A stretch of DNA of 64,000 bases from Parietaria judaica (Eukaryota; Streptophyta; Magnoliopsida; Rosales; Urticaceae). Where the stretch lies: NCBI GenBank assembly GCA_954871525.1, contig OX940872.1:23841746-23905745 (forward strand). Reading direction: 5' to 3'. Positions 1-12,611 of this stretch are shown in pieces. A program made the position numbers and the translations under genes. The first letter of the stretch is position 1. Every line of letters begins with the position of its first letter. Below the pieces are notes generated by a model, which was not told the DNA's origin, made no database searches, and worked only from the letters and a program-made list of their open reading frames with translations.

Positions 1-345
1 CCATAACCGTCATGCAAAGTTAATTTTTTTTTTACCATTGCACGATAGTTATTAAAAAATCGTCGTGTAAGACTGTCTCACTGCGGTGAATTTTAAGCTG
101 GAAAGCCTTTATACAACGATTAGGAAATTGTCGTGCCAAGAAAGAAGGTTCTTACCACAACGTGTAATTCTCTACTTGGCTATCATTATACCTCATCGCG
201 ACGAGACCTGGTTGTGCGTCATATGTTTACCGAATTGTGCAATGATATCGGTAGGTTAAAACGAGGGATGTCTGAATTATGTCAGAACAACTTAAGTCCC
301 AACGAAATTGGCAAATCACAAAATAAGAAAGAGAGCTCAAAATAA
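1..345. repeat. Possible edge of a CACTA-like element (subterminal repeats)
   Basis: The first 130 bases contain several short motifs in both orientations built on CACGACAATT and ATCGTCGTG (about positions 40-70 and 113-137). This is the style of subterminal repeats in plant CACTA elements. The element would run off the left edge, and no CACTA terminus is visible. A 70-codon open stretch at 133-345 has no domain I recognise. Confidence 0.25.
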
Positions 346-884
346 TATAAATATAAACAAAATATTTGGTAACCAATTAAAAAGTTAGAATTCTCTATCA
401 AACAAATATAAAGACGAAATAAAATCCGATGTAATAGAATATCACAAACTATATATGTTGCATTTCCACGAATATTAAACCCTCTACAAAACCTAATTGA
501 ATTTTTTTCTAAAAGTTGAACTACGTCTCCCTCAAACCATAAATCAAACAAGAGCATTATTCATATATAAGCAAATTTAGTTATATACTATCAAAATAAA
601 TATTAAAACCCTAGAATCAATCCTATAGTTTATGGATGAATAAGCAAACTAATTAAGGAAAATAATATAAAAAATGGAAAACCCTAGAATTGATCCTAGT
701 CTATGTAATATATAAGCAGATTGAGTAAATTATGATATAGAAATAGAAAACCCTAGAATCGATATTAGTTTTCAGCAACTCTATGCCTGCTATATAATAC
801 AAATAGATATACACAAGTTTTTGTTTGTAACACACATTAATATATATAGAGCGTACATACACACACGTATACATACATACATAC

Positions 885-915
<31 letters not shown>

Positions 916-2040
916 CATCCTTTATGCATTTATGCATATCAATTCCTTCCTTACACTGTGCCCATAAACCGATCGAATATACATTTTGAGTCTTTTCAGT
1001 AACTACAAAACTTTACTTTAAAGACTTATTTTATTCTTCAGAATATTTCATTACCCGAATATTCTATCACCCATATTTAAGAATAACTCGGCATAATGAT
1101 TTAGCCTTTTAGATCGAACAAAACAGATAAACTAATCCCTTCTTTCCTGAAGTTGAAAGTCTAAGAAAAAATTCAAAAAAGAATAATCACTTTATAATTG
1201 ATCATGCTCTATTTACCTATTTATTAATAATACGAAAATGATACAATTTTATTATATAATTAAAATTCTTAATTTATCGAGTATTAATTGATCAATAGTG
1301 TTCTTTACAACTATGTCCGGTAAATAATATAATAAGTATTAAATATTAAACGAGAATTCAATGTATTACATATTTATTAATTTTAGGGTTATTGTACAAA
1401 ATGCCTATTTTGTGTCAAAGGTTGAAGAAAAATGCCCACTGTGTGTATTTTTTACTGTCACACATGGGCATTTTTCTTAAACCTTTACACAAAATGAGCA
1501 TTTCTTATCATTTCTATTAGTTTTATATATAATTAAATAAGGAAATTGTACAAAATGCCCAATTTTGTGTCAAACCTTTTAAGAAATGCCTATATGTGAG
1601 AGTAAAAGATACCATGTAAAAGAAGAACGCTAAAAGCCTGTGTATTCACTAAATTATCAATGGGCAACAAACTAGCTCTAATTAACTGGTATTTATTATA
1701 TTATTTCCATATTGAAAACTTCATGAGAGCTTATATGGTAAACTTTTGATGATGTGCCATTAATATTCATTGCTTATCATCAATGTTGTTTTCGGAAAAA
1801 AGTGATTAGCTTCAATTACAGCATATTCAAAACAACCTAAATTAACTTATATATTAGTGGTGCTGGTTGCGTACGTAATGAACCTATAAAATAAATAAAT
1901 AATTATCGCAAAATATACCCAAATACTTATTCAAAACAACGCAGCTGCATATTCTTAAGTATTCAAGTCTGTTAATCGAATACACAAGGTCGCAAAATTT
2001 ACATTTTTCGATTGATTTTACCCCATATATATGTATATAT
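346..2040. other. Intergenic, AT-rich, with small repeats
   Basis: No gene seen. Three spaced copies of AAAACCCTAGAATC lie near 605, 678 and 748, about 72 bases apart. They contain the telo-box core AAACCCTA. A TA/CATA microsatellite covers about 857-916. A small foldback sequence lies at 1396-1506. Confidence 0.6.
1396..1506. repeat. Small foldback (MITE-like) sequence
   Basis: Two arms of roughly 45-50 bases, starting with AAAATGCCTATTTTGTGTC and ending with the reverse complement of a near-identical sequence, face each other around a short centre. A partial third copy follows at about 1548-1600, and a fragment of the same sequence is near 56505-56545. It is short, non-coding and without a clear target duplication. 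Confidence 0.55.
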
Positions 2041-2165
2041 AGGGGAACTTCAATAAATATGCCCCGTTGAGTAAGTTGGAACGGAAAAGTACCCGTTTTT
2101 AATAAGTTACTAATCTATTCCCCAAGCCCTCATTTAACCACACCATTGAGTTAAACTAACCACAC
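2041..2165 (+). repeat. Left terminal inverted repeat of the MULE
   Basis: It pairs with 12612-12735 over about 124 bases with only scattered mismatches. It lies directly upstream of the Ulp1-like gene, so it probably holds that gene's promoter, as TIRs do in MuDR elements. Confidence 0.93.
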
Positions 2166-2628
2166 TACACCCTCCCTCTCTTTCTCCTCCCCTCCCATGA
2201 CCTCTCTCTGTTCGAAGAAAAAAAAAAAAAAAAAAAACTCCCATGAACAAAACTCGCACGACCTCCCTCTGCCCCCTCCTCTGCTCCCTCCGTTCTCGCG
2301 CTTCTCCCCCCTCGGCTTTCTCTGCACGACGAAACCCAGGGCACTCCGTATCGCGCAGCTTCCGACGAAGTTCCCGGCCTCATTTGGCTCGCATTTCGCA
2401 GCTTCTGGCGAACCCTAGCCACCGAAGGTTTCACTGCTTCCGGCGAGGGCCATTTGACTAGCATTTCTCCAAATCTCAGGTTAGGTCGGCTTCGCCTCTG
2501 GTTTGCATGCCGTATAATCTTCTGTTCCAGTTTAGATTAGGGCTGGTTATGATTGAGATTTAGGTTGGTTATGATTGAGATTAGGGCTGGTTTCGATTTG
2601 AATTTCAGGTTGCTCTTTTTATACAGTT
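2166..2628 (+). promoter_or_regulatory. Probable leader of the Ulp1-like gene
   Basis: A pyrimidine-rich, GC-richer stretch follows the TIR. A possible leader intron runs from a donor near 2480 (CAG|GTTAGG) to an acceptor near 2626 (ATACAG), just before the ATG at 2629. This is typical of a 5' untranslated exon, but it is inferred only from splice-like signals. Open frames here are low-complexity and not convincing as genes. Confidence 0.4.
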
Positions 2629-5265
2629 ATGGCTTACCTTGCTCCGAAAAAAACTCACTATTCGGCCCAAGTTTGGTACCCTGCGAGAGAACGAGTTGTC
2701 AACATTTTGAAAACCTTGGAGGCGCATCAAGCTAGCGACGAAGAAGTGGAAAAAAGATTTCCCTACCTTTTCGGTGAGTTTGACCCACCGGCCCCGAAAG
2801 GTTTGGTTCATCAAATGCTATTGCACCGACCGAGCTTAGGATCGTCAAGCGAGCTTTGGTTTAATTTTGGTGGAGTAGTGAGTAAGTTTGGTCCTCGCGA
2901 GTTCGCCGCCATTACCGGTCTAAGATATGATCCTGAATTCGTACCGGCACCACGTGTTCCCTTGAAACGTATCCCTGAGGAAGAAATTATGAGCTACGAC
3001 CAACTATTCGACAGTTTTATAACGGAGGATCTCAACCCCCCTCATAGATTCCGGCTCGGCGTATTTCTTTTGTTCGAGGGAGTGTTACTCGGTTGTCAGG
3101 GTTCGAAAAATTTCCCGCCCTAAGCCCATTGTTTTTCCGTTCATGAATATTTGGGTAAAGCGTGGGCCAACATCGGATGGAGCCGAATAGTCAAATTTGT
3201 TGGGAAGTTTGATTGGGTTGCTAAAATAGATGATTTCCGAGCATTTAAAAGGCGACGAGGATCTTATCCACGCTATGATTTCAATGGATATCACAAGCCA
3301 TTCATTACGTGGGCTTTGAGTATCTTTCCCGATCTTCACCTTTTCAAGACGGCGAAAATGTTTTTCAGAAAACGTCATGTACGTATCTTCGTTTCCATGT
3401 CATGCCGTATATTGTTAACACTTTTTTTGTAATTGCTAAAACTATTTTTAGAAAACCATGTATTTGTTTCTAATTGTTAACACTTTTTTTGTAATTGCTA
3501 AAACTATTTGTAGATTCTTGTCATTCCGTTTATTATAAACGAAGTTAAGAATCGCAATGGGGAAGGAGAATCTCAAGGACACCATCGAAACCGCGAAGAA
3601 GCCACTCCCGATTGGAAGGAGAAGTTCGAGGAACAAGCCACCAAGATTGAGGAACAAGCCATCAAGATTGAGGAACAATCAAGGAAGATTGACGGGCAAA
3701 CAAAAAAAAAATGCGGCGATGGTACATTTTTCGATTTGTTCGTATTGTTGACTGATTGAATCAACTAACAATCAAGTACATTTTTTTCCACTACAATTTT
3801 GACCATGTTTAAATACCATTTTTTTTTCAGGAATGTATTTTAAAAGAGCTTAGTGATACTGTTCGAGCATTGGTTCCTGCTTCGGTCGAAGCCACCACGG
3901 CCAAAGTTTTGGAGACGAAGAAAATACCTTTGAGCGATTGCATCAATTTGGGGAGCCCGACTGTAGAAAGCCCCGCGTCACTCGGAAGAGGAAGACCCCG
4001 GAAAAGGGAGTCCCCGACGAAGGCTTTTCTCTTGCCAAAAACCTTGCCCCGTTGTTCGCGGTGATTGATGGCCAAGAACCATACACTAGCCGTTCAGTGG
4101 CTGTTTCGCAAGGAACTACACAAATATCGGGATTTGACCCAGGAATTGGTTCCCCCTTTCCGTGCAAGAGAGAAAGAAAACCGTCGAAGAAGCTGGATGA
4201 TTACACGAACCCTGACACGGTGGAGTTGATTCAACGAACGATAATACCTTTGCCCGTTGCAGCCCCGCAAAAGGCGAAGCCGAAGGAAAAAGGGAAAGAA
4301 GTTAGGAAAGTTAGGCCTCAGATGGATAAGACAGATCCGCGTTGGATACTCTTCGACAAATGGATGAAGGCAAAGGCGAAGAAGAATCAAGCGGAAGTGA
4401 AACTAGTTACGAACATTTATGCTGATCGCACGTGGTTTAGAAATCTCCTAACCCTGTGTCACTGGCTAGATTCTCTGGTAAGATTAACAGTTCTTGAATG
4501 CACATTACGCACACAGTATCTATTTCTCCTTTCTTAAGTTCACTTCTAAATTGTTTTTTCAGGACATTGATGCAGTCCTTGCTCATTTTCGTAAGGAGCG
4601 TCGTTTTAACGAGCAGTCCAATTTTCGGGGAAGTGTGAACAATGTTATTGTTCAATGGAGCACATGATTGATGAACGCGGTGAGGAACCACCGAGAGAAG
4701 AACTCTGAGCTTGATTTGGAACCAATGGAATACGGCATCTTGGGCGACGAAGACCGACTAATGAATTCGTGGCAATTTCTTGACGAAGTTGCAATGGTTT
4801 TAAACTTCGAGAGTCTACATTGGATCGTTGTATTAGTTGACTTAGATGCATGGAAGATCAAGGTATACGATTGCGAGCATTGCATCATTGGCCGTGAGAA
4901 GATGGCCAAAGAAATGGAGTACCTTAGCCAAGGCATTTGGATGCTTATCCAACGGGTCGGGTTCACTTTCTTTCACGAACGGTTTAAACAAAAGCTCCCG
5001 TTTCTTTGGGAATACGTCGATGTTCCTCAAGCCACACAAAGGTACATAGTTTGGCTCGGGAAAAATGTACACATTATAATAAAAATTGCCGTCCATGTTC
5101 AATAAATGTCCATTTTTTTGCAGTGGCGATTGCGGGATCTTTGCGCTAAAATATGTCGAACATCTCATGCGTGGTGACATCATGGACCGTATAATCTCCT
5201 GGGATATGCTCAAAATTCGGCAAGAGCTAGCGGATGCACTCTTCCAAAGCGCGGGAAAGGATTAG
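2629..5265 (+). pseudogene. Ulp1-like C48 cysteine protease with DUF1985 domain, MULE-borne, decayed
   Basis: Five exons can be traced: 2629-3378, 3514-3721, 3831-4477, 4563-5041 and 5124-5265. Exon 1 carries a DUF1985-like region (LWFNFGGVVSKFGPREFAAI, then TGLRY). Exon 2 has coiled-coil repeats (EEQATKIEEQAIKIEEQ). Exons 4-5 form a SUMO-protease catalytic core, with His in LHWIVVLVDL, Asp in KIKVYDCE and the nucleophile in SGDCGIFALKYVEHL, all three present. Defects are TAA at 3121, TGA at 4665, a one-base frame change at the A10 run near 3702-3711, and a frame change between about 3940 and 4060. Both stops fit C-to-T change of CAA and CGA. Intron 1 has a 62-bp tandem repeat of its 3' end (3414 and 3476). 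Ulp1 enzymes process SUMO; the role inside MULEs is not known to me. Confidence 0.9.
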
Positions 5266-5269
5266 CGTA

Positions 5270-6600
5270 CGGTTGTATATTTTACATGGATTCTATTTTC
5301 GCGATAATCGAGCGGTAATCGAGTGATTTATCGCTGAAAACCACTTCTCGGTAACTTATCTCCTCTAATCGTTATCTTTTTATACTTATCGCGATTTTTC
5401 GATTCGAAAAGCAAGTCACTTATCTCTCAAACTTATCAAGTGTATTTTCTCAAAAAGCAAGCTACTTTTCGGTCAAAAACGATAAGTCAACTCTGGTATA
5501 AAATTTTCTTTTTTTGCGGCAGAAGTTCCAACTTCTTTTAATTTCGAAATTTAAATGTATTTTTAGGATTTTTTTTAGTAGATCTTGAGTGTTTTGATGT
5601 TTAAATGTTGTATAGGTATGAATCATGTCATTTTTCACATTTTTATTATATATTTGTAGTAGTTACTTAGAAAGCTATTAGGTTGAATGAAAGTTAAACT
5701 TTGAGTTTCATATTAGTTTAATTGTACATTTTACGTTTTGAATCAAATGTTGTTGTTGAAATTGATTTTTTTTTTAAAGTATATGATGGAATATAAATAA
5801 ATCAAGATGGTTTGTGTGATTTTTATTAAATTTTTGCAGATTTGGGTTCAATTTAAGGGTTTATGCAAATTATTTCTAATTGCGACAAAAGTACCAATTT
5901 TCCTAAAAATAGTGAATTTGAGATATATTTTAATTTTTTTTTTCTGTAATTTCATTTTGTAACATCTTACGTAATTAGGAAACTGTTAGTTTGACATAAT
6001 TATTTTTGTAATTGATGTTTTTCTAAATTATGACCTTATTGTGGCAAAAGTACATATTATTGGAAATTAGATAAGTGAAGCTAGTTAGTAGTTAGTCTAT
6101 TTTTTTTATGTAAAATCATTTTATAACACTGTATATAACTTATAAAATGTGAGGTTGACATAATTATTTTTAATTCGACGTTTTCCCGAATTGCAACCTT
6201 ATTGCGGCAAAAGTATTTTTTTTTAAATTGGTTAAATTGAGCTATTTCTTCGTTTTTTGTTATGTAACTTCATTTTGTAACATTGTATATAATTCTGATA
6301 CTGTGATTCTGACATAATTTGTTTTGTAATTTGACGTTTTTCAATTATAAAGGAAAATATACATTTAGTATTTTATGTATAAAAATATATATGAAAATAT
6401 TTTATAAGTTTTCCATCGATAAATCTATCGATAACCGATTAATCCATCGATAAGTTCGACAAGTTTCGGTAACGACAAACGATAAATTTTATAGATTTTC
6501 CATCGATAAATCCATCGGCAAACGATTACTCCGTCGATAACGACAAACGATTTATCGGCAAAAACGACATTCAAATCCTTGATATTTTAGCGCGGGCTTT
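5270..6600. repeat. CGAT-rich nested repeat inside the MULE
   Basis: Both ends of this AT-rich stretch (about 5290-5490 and 6400-6585) are dense in ATCGATAA-like motifs in both orientations, while the middle is plain AT-rich sequence. The same motif style occurs at 28110-28210 and 60010-60180, so this is probably a separate repeat inserted in the MULE. No coding content and no precise boundaries. Confidence 0.45.
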
Positions 6601-6909
6601 TTTGGAAACTATTTAGTTTTGGTTCGAGACTTATTTTGTGGGGTAACCTTTTAGTCTCGAAACAGTTAATATTTAGTGTATCAAAAACTGTTAGTACTTA
6701 GTGCATCAAAAACTGCTATTATTTTGAAACAGTTAGTTTGAAATATTAAACAGTTAGTATTTAGTGTATTTCGTGTTTTCTGTTAAAATTGTTAATCACG
6801 TATTTCGTGTAAGGATCAAAAACTGTTAATCTCGTCAAATATTTTTTTTAAACCCTTAAAGAATAAATTTATTTCGTGTTTTCTGGTGAATAAATAGGGA
6901 AAAAAAATT

Positions 6910-9345
6910 GTTGCCCCCAAGACCAAAACTGTGTAAATGGATTTTCAAACTGTGTGCCTAAATTTAATTACGTAAAATTGTATACGAAAAATAGTTCACC
7001 GACTACGAGGAAACTGTTGAAGTGGATTTTAAAACTGTACATTTTTTTAAAATCATTAAAAATTAAACTTATACGTAAAATTGTTCACCCACTAGTAGGA
7101 AACTGTTGAAGTGGATTTTAAAACAGTACATTTTTTTAAACCCTTAAAGATTAAATTTATTTCGTAATAAACTGGGATAAAAAACTGTTGCCCCCCAAGA
7201 CTAAAACTGTGTAAATGGATTTTCAAACTGTGTGCCTAAATTTAATTACGTAAAATTGTATACGAAATATTGTTCACCCACTAGGAGGAAACTGTTGAAG
7301 TGGATTTTAAAACTGTACATTTTTTTAAACCCTTAAAGATTAAATTTATTTCGTAATAAACAGGGATAAAAAACTGTTGCCCCCAAGACTAAAACTGTGT
7401 AAATGGATTTTCAAACTGTGTGCCTAAATTTGATTACGTAAAATTTTATACGAAGAATTGTTCAGGCACTAGGAGGAAACTGTGTAAATGGATTTTCAAA
7501 CTGTACATTTTATTTAAACCCTTAAAGATTAAATTTATTTCGTAATAAATAGGGATAAAAAACGGTTGCCCCCAAAACCAAAACTGTGTAAATGGATTTT
7601 AAAACCATGTGCCTAAATTTAATTACGTAAAATTGTATACGAAATATTGTTCACCCACTAGGAGGAAACTGTTGAAGTGGATTTTAAAACTGTACATTTT
7701 TTTTAAACCCTTAAAGATTAAATTTATTTCGTAATAAACAAGGATAAAAAACTGTTGCCCCCAAGACTAAAACTGGATAAATGGATTTTCAAATTGTGTG
7801 CCTAAATTTAATTAGGTAAAATTGTATACGAAAAATTGTTCACCCAGTAGGAGGAAACTGTTGAAGTGGATTTTAAAACTGTACATTTTTTTTAAACCCT
7901 TAAAGATTAAATTTATTTCGTAATAAACAGGGATAAAAAACTGTTGCCCCCAAGACTAAAACTGTGTAAATGGATTTTCAAACTGTGTGCCTAAATTTGA
8001 TTACGTAAAATTTTATACGAAGAATTGTTCACGCACTAGGAGGAAACTGTGTAAATGGGTTTTCAAACTGTACATTTTATTTAAACCCTTAAAGATTAAA
8101 TTTATTTCGTAATAAATAGGGATAAAAAACAGTTGCCCTCCAAAACCAAAACTGTGTAAATGGATTTTAAAACCATGTGCCTAAATTTAATTACGTAAAA
8201 TTGTATACGAAAAATTGTTCACCCACTAGGAGGAAACTGTTGAAGTGGATTTTAAAACTGTACATTTTTTTTAAACCTTTAAAGATTAAATTTATTTCGT
8301 AATAAACAGGGATGAAAAATTTTTGCTCCCCAAGACCAAGACTGTGTAAATGGATTATCAAACTGTGTGCCTAAATTTAATTACGAAAAATTGTATACGA
8401 AAAAATTTTCACACACTAGGAGGAAACTGTGTAAATGAATTTTCAAATTGTACATTTTATTTAAACCCTTAAAGATAAATTTATTTCGTAATAAACAGGG
8501 ATAAAAAACTGTTGCCCCCCAAGACCAAAACTATGTAAATGGATTTTCAAACTGTGGGCTTAAATTTAATTAGGTAAAATTGTATACGAAAAATTGTTCA
8601 CCCACTAGTAGGAAACTGTTGAAGTGGATTTTAAAACAGTACATTTTTTTTAAACCCTTAAAGATTAAATTTATTTCGTAATAAACTGGGATAAAAAACT
8701 GTTGCCCCCCAAGACTAAAACTGTGTAAATGGATTTTCAAACTGTGTGCCTAAATTTGATTACGTAAAATTTTATACGAAGAATTGTTCAGGCACTAGGA
8801 GGAAACTGTGTAAATGGATTTTTAAACGGTACATTTTATTTAAACCCTTGAAAGATTAAATTTATTTCGTAATAAACAGGGATAAAAAATTGTTGCCCCC
8901 AAGACCAAAACTGTGTAAATGAATTTTCAAACTGTGTGCCTAATTTTAATTACGTAAAATTGTATACGAAAATTTATTCACGCACTAGGAGGAAACTGTG
9001 TAAATGGATTTTAAAACTGTACATTTTTTTTTAAACCCTTGAGAATAAATTTATTTCGTGTTTTCTGGTGAATAAACAGGGATAATAAATTGTTGCCCCC
9101 CAAAACCAAAACTGTGTAAATGGATTTTCAAACTGTGTACCTAAATTTAATTACGTAAAATTGTATACGAAAAATTGTTCACGCACTAGGAGGAAACTGT
9201 GTAAATGGATTTTAAAACTGTACATTTTTTTAAACCCTTTATGATAAATTTATTTCGTATTTTCTGGTGAATAAAGAGGGACAAAACACTGTTGCCCCCC
9301 AAGACCAAAACTGTGTAAATGGATTTTCAAACTGTGTGCCTAAAT
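6910..9345. repeat. 189-bp tandem array, 13 copies, between the two MULE genes
   Basis: The marker GTTGCCCCC recurs at about 6910, 7187, 7376, 7565, 7754, 7943, 8132, 8322, 8511, 8701, 8892, 9092 and 9291. Most steps are 189-190 bases; the first is longer (277) and the last two about 200. Units share phrases such as AACTGTGTAAATGGATTTTC and CACTAGGAGGAAACTGT. Variant units carrying GAAGAATTGTTCA (about 7453, 8020, 8779) or AAAACCATGTGCC (about 7604, 8170) recur at multiples of about 189, which indicates a roughly 567-bp higher-order repeat. Non-coding, at the meeting point of the two genes' 3' ends. Confidence 0.95.
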
Positions 9346-9471
9346 TTAAAACAGTTCAAAAACTAGGAAATTATATAAATGGTTCACAGCAAAGTTGGTT
9401 TTAACAAGACACGGACCGGTTCAAAATTAATTAATGAGAACAACGAGAAACAATCTTTTTCTCAAGTACGC

Positions 9472-12056
9472 ACGTTGCATGAGCCACGGTTATGGCCGCG
9501 GGTACCACACTTCGAGCATTTTCTGTGCACAATGAGAACCTAACCGAGTGAAGGGCGACGCTTCTTTTGGGGTCTTCCTCCTTCTCCTTTCTTCGGACGT
9601 TCAGATTGTGGTTTTTCCTCTGGAACACCCACTTGAATATCCTTCAATTCTTCAGGAATATTCCAGTTCGACTCATCACCTGTCAATCAAACACAAAAGA
9701 GTATGTAAATGGGGAATTTTGTTAACTTAAAAGTGTAAAGTGGTTGCATCTAACCCGGAGGGTAAATTAAGCCTTCGTAAGTCCGTTTGTACACTTCCGT
9801 GAAGTAGTGCGGCGAACAGAAGTCATAAATTTGATATTTCCGGAACTCGCATGCTGCGGCTCCACGAACTCAAGGCATAACATTCTCTTGGAATTTTCCG
9901 CACTGGCAAGAACGAGAATTAAGATTCACAATGAAACTTCCCTCGCTTTCTACAACTTCGAACTCCATAGCACTGATGGGATTAACCTGTAACCGTGAAC
10001 CCACATATTTGTTTGTAGTCAACACTTCTTCCCTTGTTTTGACCAAGGTCGTCCTTGTCTTTTCTGCTTTTGCACGCTTCTCGTAGAACCACTTTTGGGT
10101 GGTAAAACGTATGTACTCAAACATGTTTGTAACGGGATAGGTCATAGCCTCAGTAAAGACATTGTTCAAACTTTCAGAATAGTTGTTAGTCATGTAATCA
10201 TACCTGCCACGAATAGAAAATAAACTGTGTAAATTGCGTACTCCGTCGAAGCAACCATTAACAACAAAGTACTTAAATAAAGAATTACCTTGTACCGCTA
10301 AAATTGGCTCGACTCCACTTCTGAGGCCCCATCTCTATCATGTATTTGTGCACATCAGGAAACGAAATCTGAAGGATACTCATATGATAATCATACCCTC
10401 GCAGAGTGTTCGCGTAAGCAACACAATACACAAGATTGGTACTCTCCTCACTTTTGAACTGGAATTTAATGTTTCTTTTGACGTGTGCGTAGCAATATCC
10501 GAGATATGCCTTCGGGAAAACAGTTTCGATTGCATAGAGGAGGGTAGGATGCTTATCACTGATAAACACAAGGTCAGCAATCTTTCCAATTCCAGTCTTT
10601 AAATGCTTCATAAAATAAACCCACGATTTCTTGTTTTCTTGACTCACTATTCCAAAGGCTAACAAAAATAATGACTCCGTAGCATCCAGTCCTACCGCAG
10701 CCACTAACTGTCCCCCGTACTTGCTTTTTATGAATGTGGCATCGACGCAGATCACCGGCTACAACGATTTGAACCCACGTAGACAAGAACCAAGGGAGAA
10801 GAAAGCATATTTGAAACGGCCCTCTTTGTCGGTCTGAAAATCTGTCAAAGTTCCCTCATTCTTCTGCTTTAACATATGCAACCACCTTGGTAACTTCGAG
10901 TAAGATTCTTCTGGGGTGCCCATCACGTAACAAATAGCCTTTTCTTTGCATCTCCACGCCTTTTGATAGGACATTTCCACGCCATAAAGCTTCTTCATGT
11001 CATCTTGCAAGTTCCTTGAAGTTAAAAAGACATCAATTAGTAATTAAAAAACTGTACAACATTAATAAAAACTGTACAACATTAATAAAAAAATGCAACA
11101 TTAAGTATTACCTTGGAGCATAAATTGCACTACTCTGTGGAGAAAACCTGTCTTTGATAAGAAGCCCAACCACTGAAGGTGTTGCTTGCCTATGGTTATG
11201 TGTACTCCGATCCAGACCACATGAGTGTTCTAGATTAGATGAAACAATCTTGAATAACGGGGCTGAATGAGTTATTATTTTTCCTCTCAATTTTCCACCC
11301 ACATTTAGGGTCAACGCAATTCACGTACCAGACCCACGGTGCGGATTTGTGTACACGAAAGTCGAATGAATGTTCCATAGCATATTGCTTTACTTTAAAC
11401 TTCAACTCTTCCAAAGTAAGAAAAGTTTTACCCTTAACAAAGTGGTACGCTTCAAGGGATGGTGCTCGTGAGTTAGTTAAGCGATCCGAATCGTCACTGC
11501 CAAATCTTGGATCAATCCAGGATGGATTACCCATTTTGGATAGGCTTTCACTCGGTGTTGACGTTACCGTCTTTGAGACATTGACGAACCTTCTGGGCAC
11601 ATCATCGTCATCTAAATCCACGGCATGGTTGTCTTCTTCTAGTAAACTATCAAGGCGGTCGGGGCATTGCTGAATCTTCTGATTTGCACTCCCACGAGAA
11701 CTACCGACAAGCGGACTGTCCAATTCTTTTTCAACTTCACCAGTGGATGACGGTATAATATCAATACCTTTAATATCGTATTTCACATACAATATGTCGT
11801 TGCTTAGGTGGACCGTCTTCATTATCGTGCACTTCGAAGTCATTGTGACCGGTAGAGCCCCGATAATTTTGGGTGCTAATTCAAACTTGAGATCGTACAC
11901 CGTTGGATCAGTCCCAAACTCCTTGAACAACAACTTGCAAAACTCTTCGTAAGTTACGTTCTCGTTGGCTAGAAAACAGTGCCCTTTACCACCACGGTAC
12001 ACCCACGAGGAACCGTCTAGAGCCCACTCACCTCCGTATTGGAAATAAACACTCAT
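9472..12056 (-). pseudogene. mudrA: mudrA-like MULE transposase, decayed
   Basis: Exons on the minus strand are 12056-11112, 11014-10289, 10203-9755 and 9679-9472; a 5'-leader intron runs about 12289-12058. The N-terminal half holds the MuDR DNA-binding region (GKTFLTLEELKFKVKQYAME). The catalytic core follows, with Asp in VICVDATF, Asp in VFISDKHP, a CYAHVKRN motif and Glu in NNYSESLNN, so the DDE set is readable. Next come a SWIM zinc finger (CQCGKFQENVMP) and a C-terminal zinc knuckle (CSKCGTRGHNRGSC). Defects are one extra A in an A run near 11281 (frameshift), TAG just before PVICVDATF (about 10760), TGA in place of a SWIM cysteine (about 9867) and TAG before the knuckle. It would have mobilised this element; it cannot now. 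Confidence 0.93.
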
Positions 12057-12611
12057 CCTAGCATAACAAAATACAGCCAAAATCAGACCAATTCTCTACA
12101 AACAAATAAACTTTCTGATTGAAGCATATAAACAAACACTTTGTGTGCATTCAAACCAAACCAATTCCGTATAGTATCATCCTTTAAAACTTGTTCCCAT
12201 AAGCAATTTATGTGCAAACTATAACCAAAGGCAAGTAAAATCTGCAGAAACCGAAAAAATAATTCAAACCCTAAACCGAGAATACTTACGTTGGGGAAGT
12301 TCTGTCGGTCGAAGGCTGAGATCCGTGGGTTTCGAAGGCTAGGTGGAAGGCTGTTGAAGCCGCGGGTTACGTCGAAAGATGGTTTTCTGTCGGTTTCGAA
12401 GGCTGGAGATCTGTGAGCTACGAAGGGCTAGGTCGAAGGTTTGGCTAACCTCCGTCGAGCACGGCGACCGTGAGGCAGTAGAGAGAGAGGGAGCGTGGCA
12501 GGGATTTCGTCGGCGTGAAGGGCTGAGGCTGGGATTTCGTCGTCGTGGTGGAGCAGCTCGGGCTGAGGCTGAGATGTCGTGGGTTAGAGCAGCTCGTGGG
12601 TTAGAAGGCAG
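12057..12611 (-). promoter_or_regulatory. Leader of the mudrA-like gene
   Basis: On the minus strand a donor at 12289 (AAC|GTAAGT) and an acceptor just before the ATG (TATGCTAG|G, 12058-12057) define a leader intron. The remaining leader (about 12290-12610) is GC-rich and adjoins the right TIR, the probable promoter. A plus-strand open frame here is a low-complexity reading of the leader. Confidence 0.6.

Noticed and set aside
282..557. 91-codon minus-strand frame at the left edge
   Set aside because: AT-rich, hydrophobic and without domain, start context or partner exons.
2165..2464. Several open frames on both strands near the left MULE end
   Set aside because: Low-complexity Ser/Pro/Arg-rich readings of the leader next to the TIR, with no domain.
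6910..9345. CRISPR-like array
   Set aside because: Units are 189 bases and similar throughout, with no short repeat plus unique spacer pattern, in a plant transposon.
6910..9345. Centromeric satellite
   Set aside because: Only 13 copies, bounded by two transposon genes inside TIRs; the length resembles a satellite but the context is an element.
11347..11673. 108-codon plus-strand frame
   Set aside because: Shadow of the mudrA coding exon on the opposite strand.
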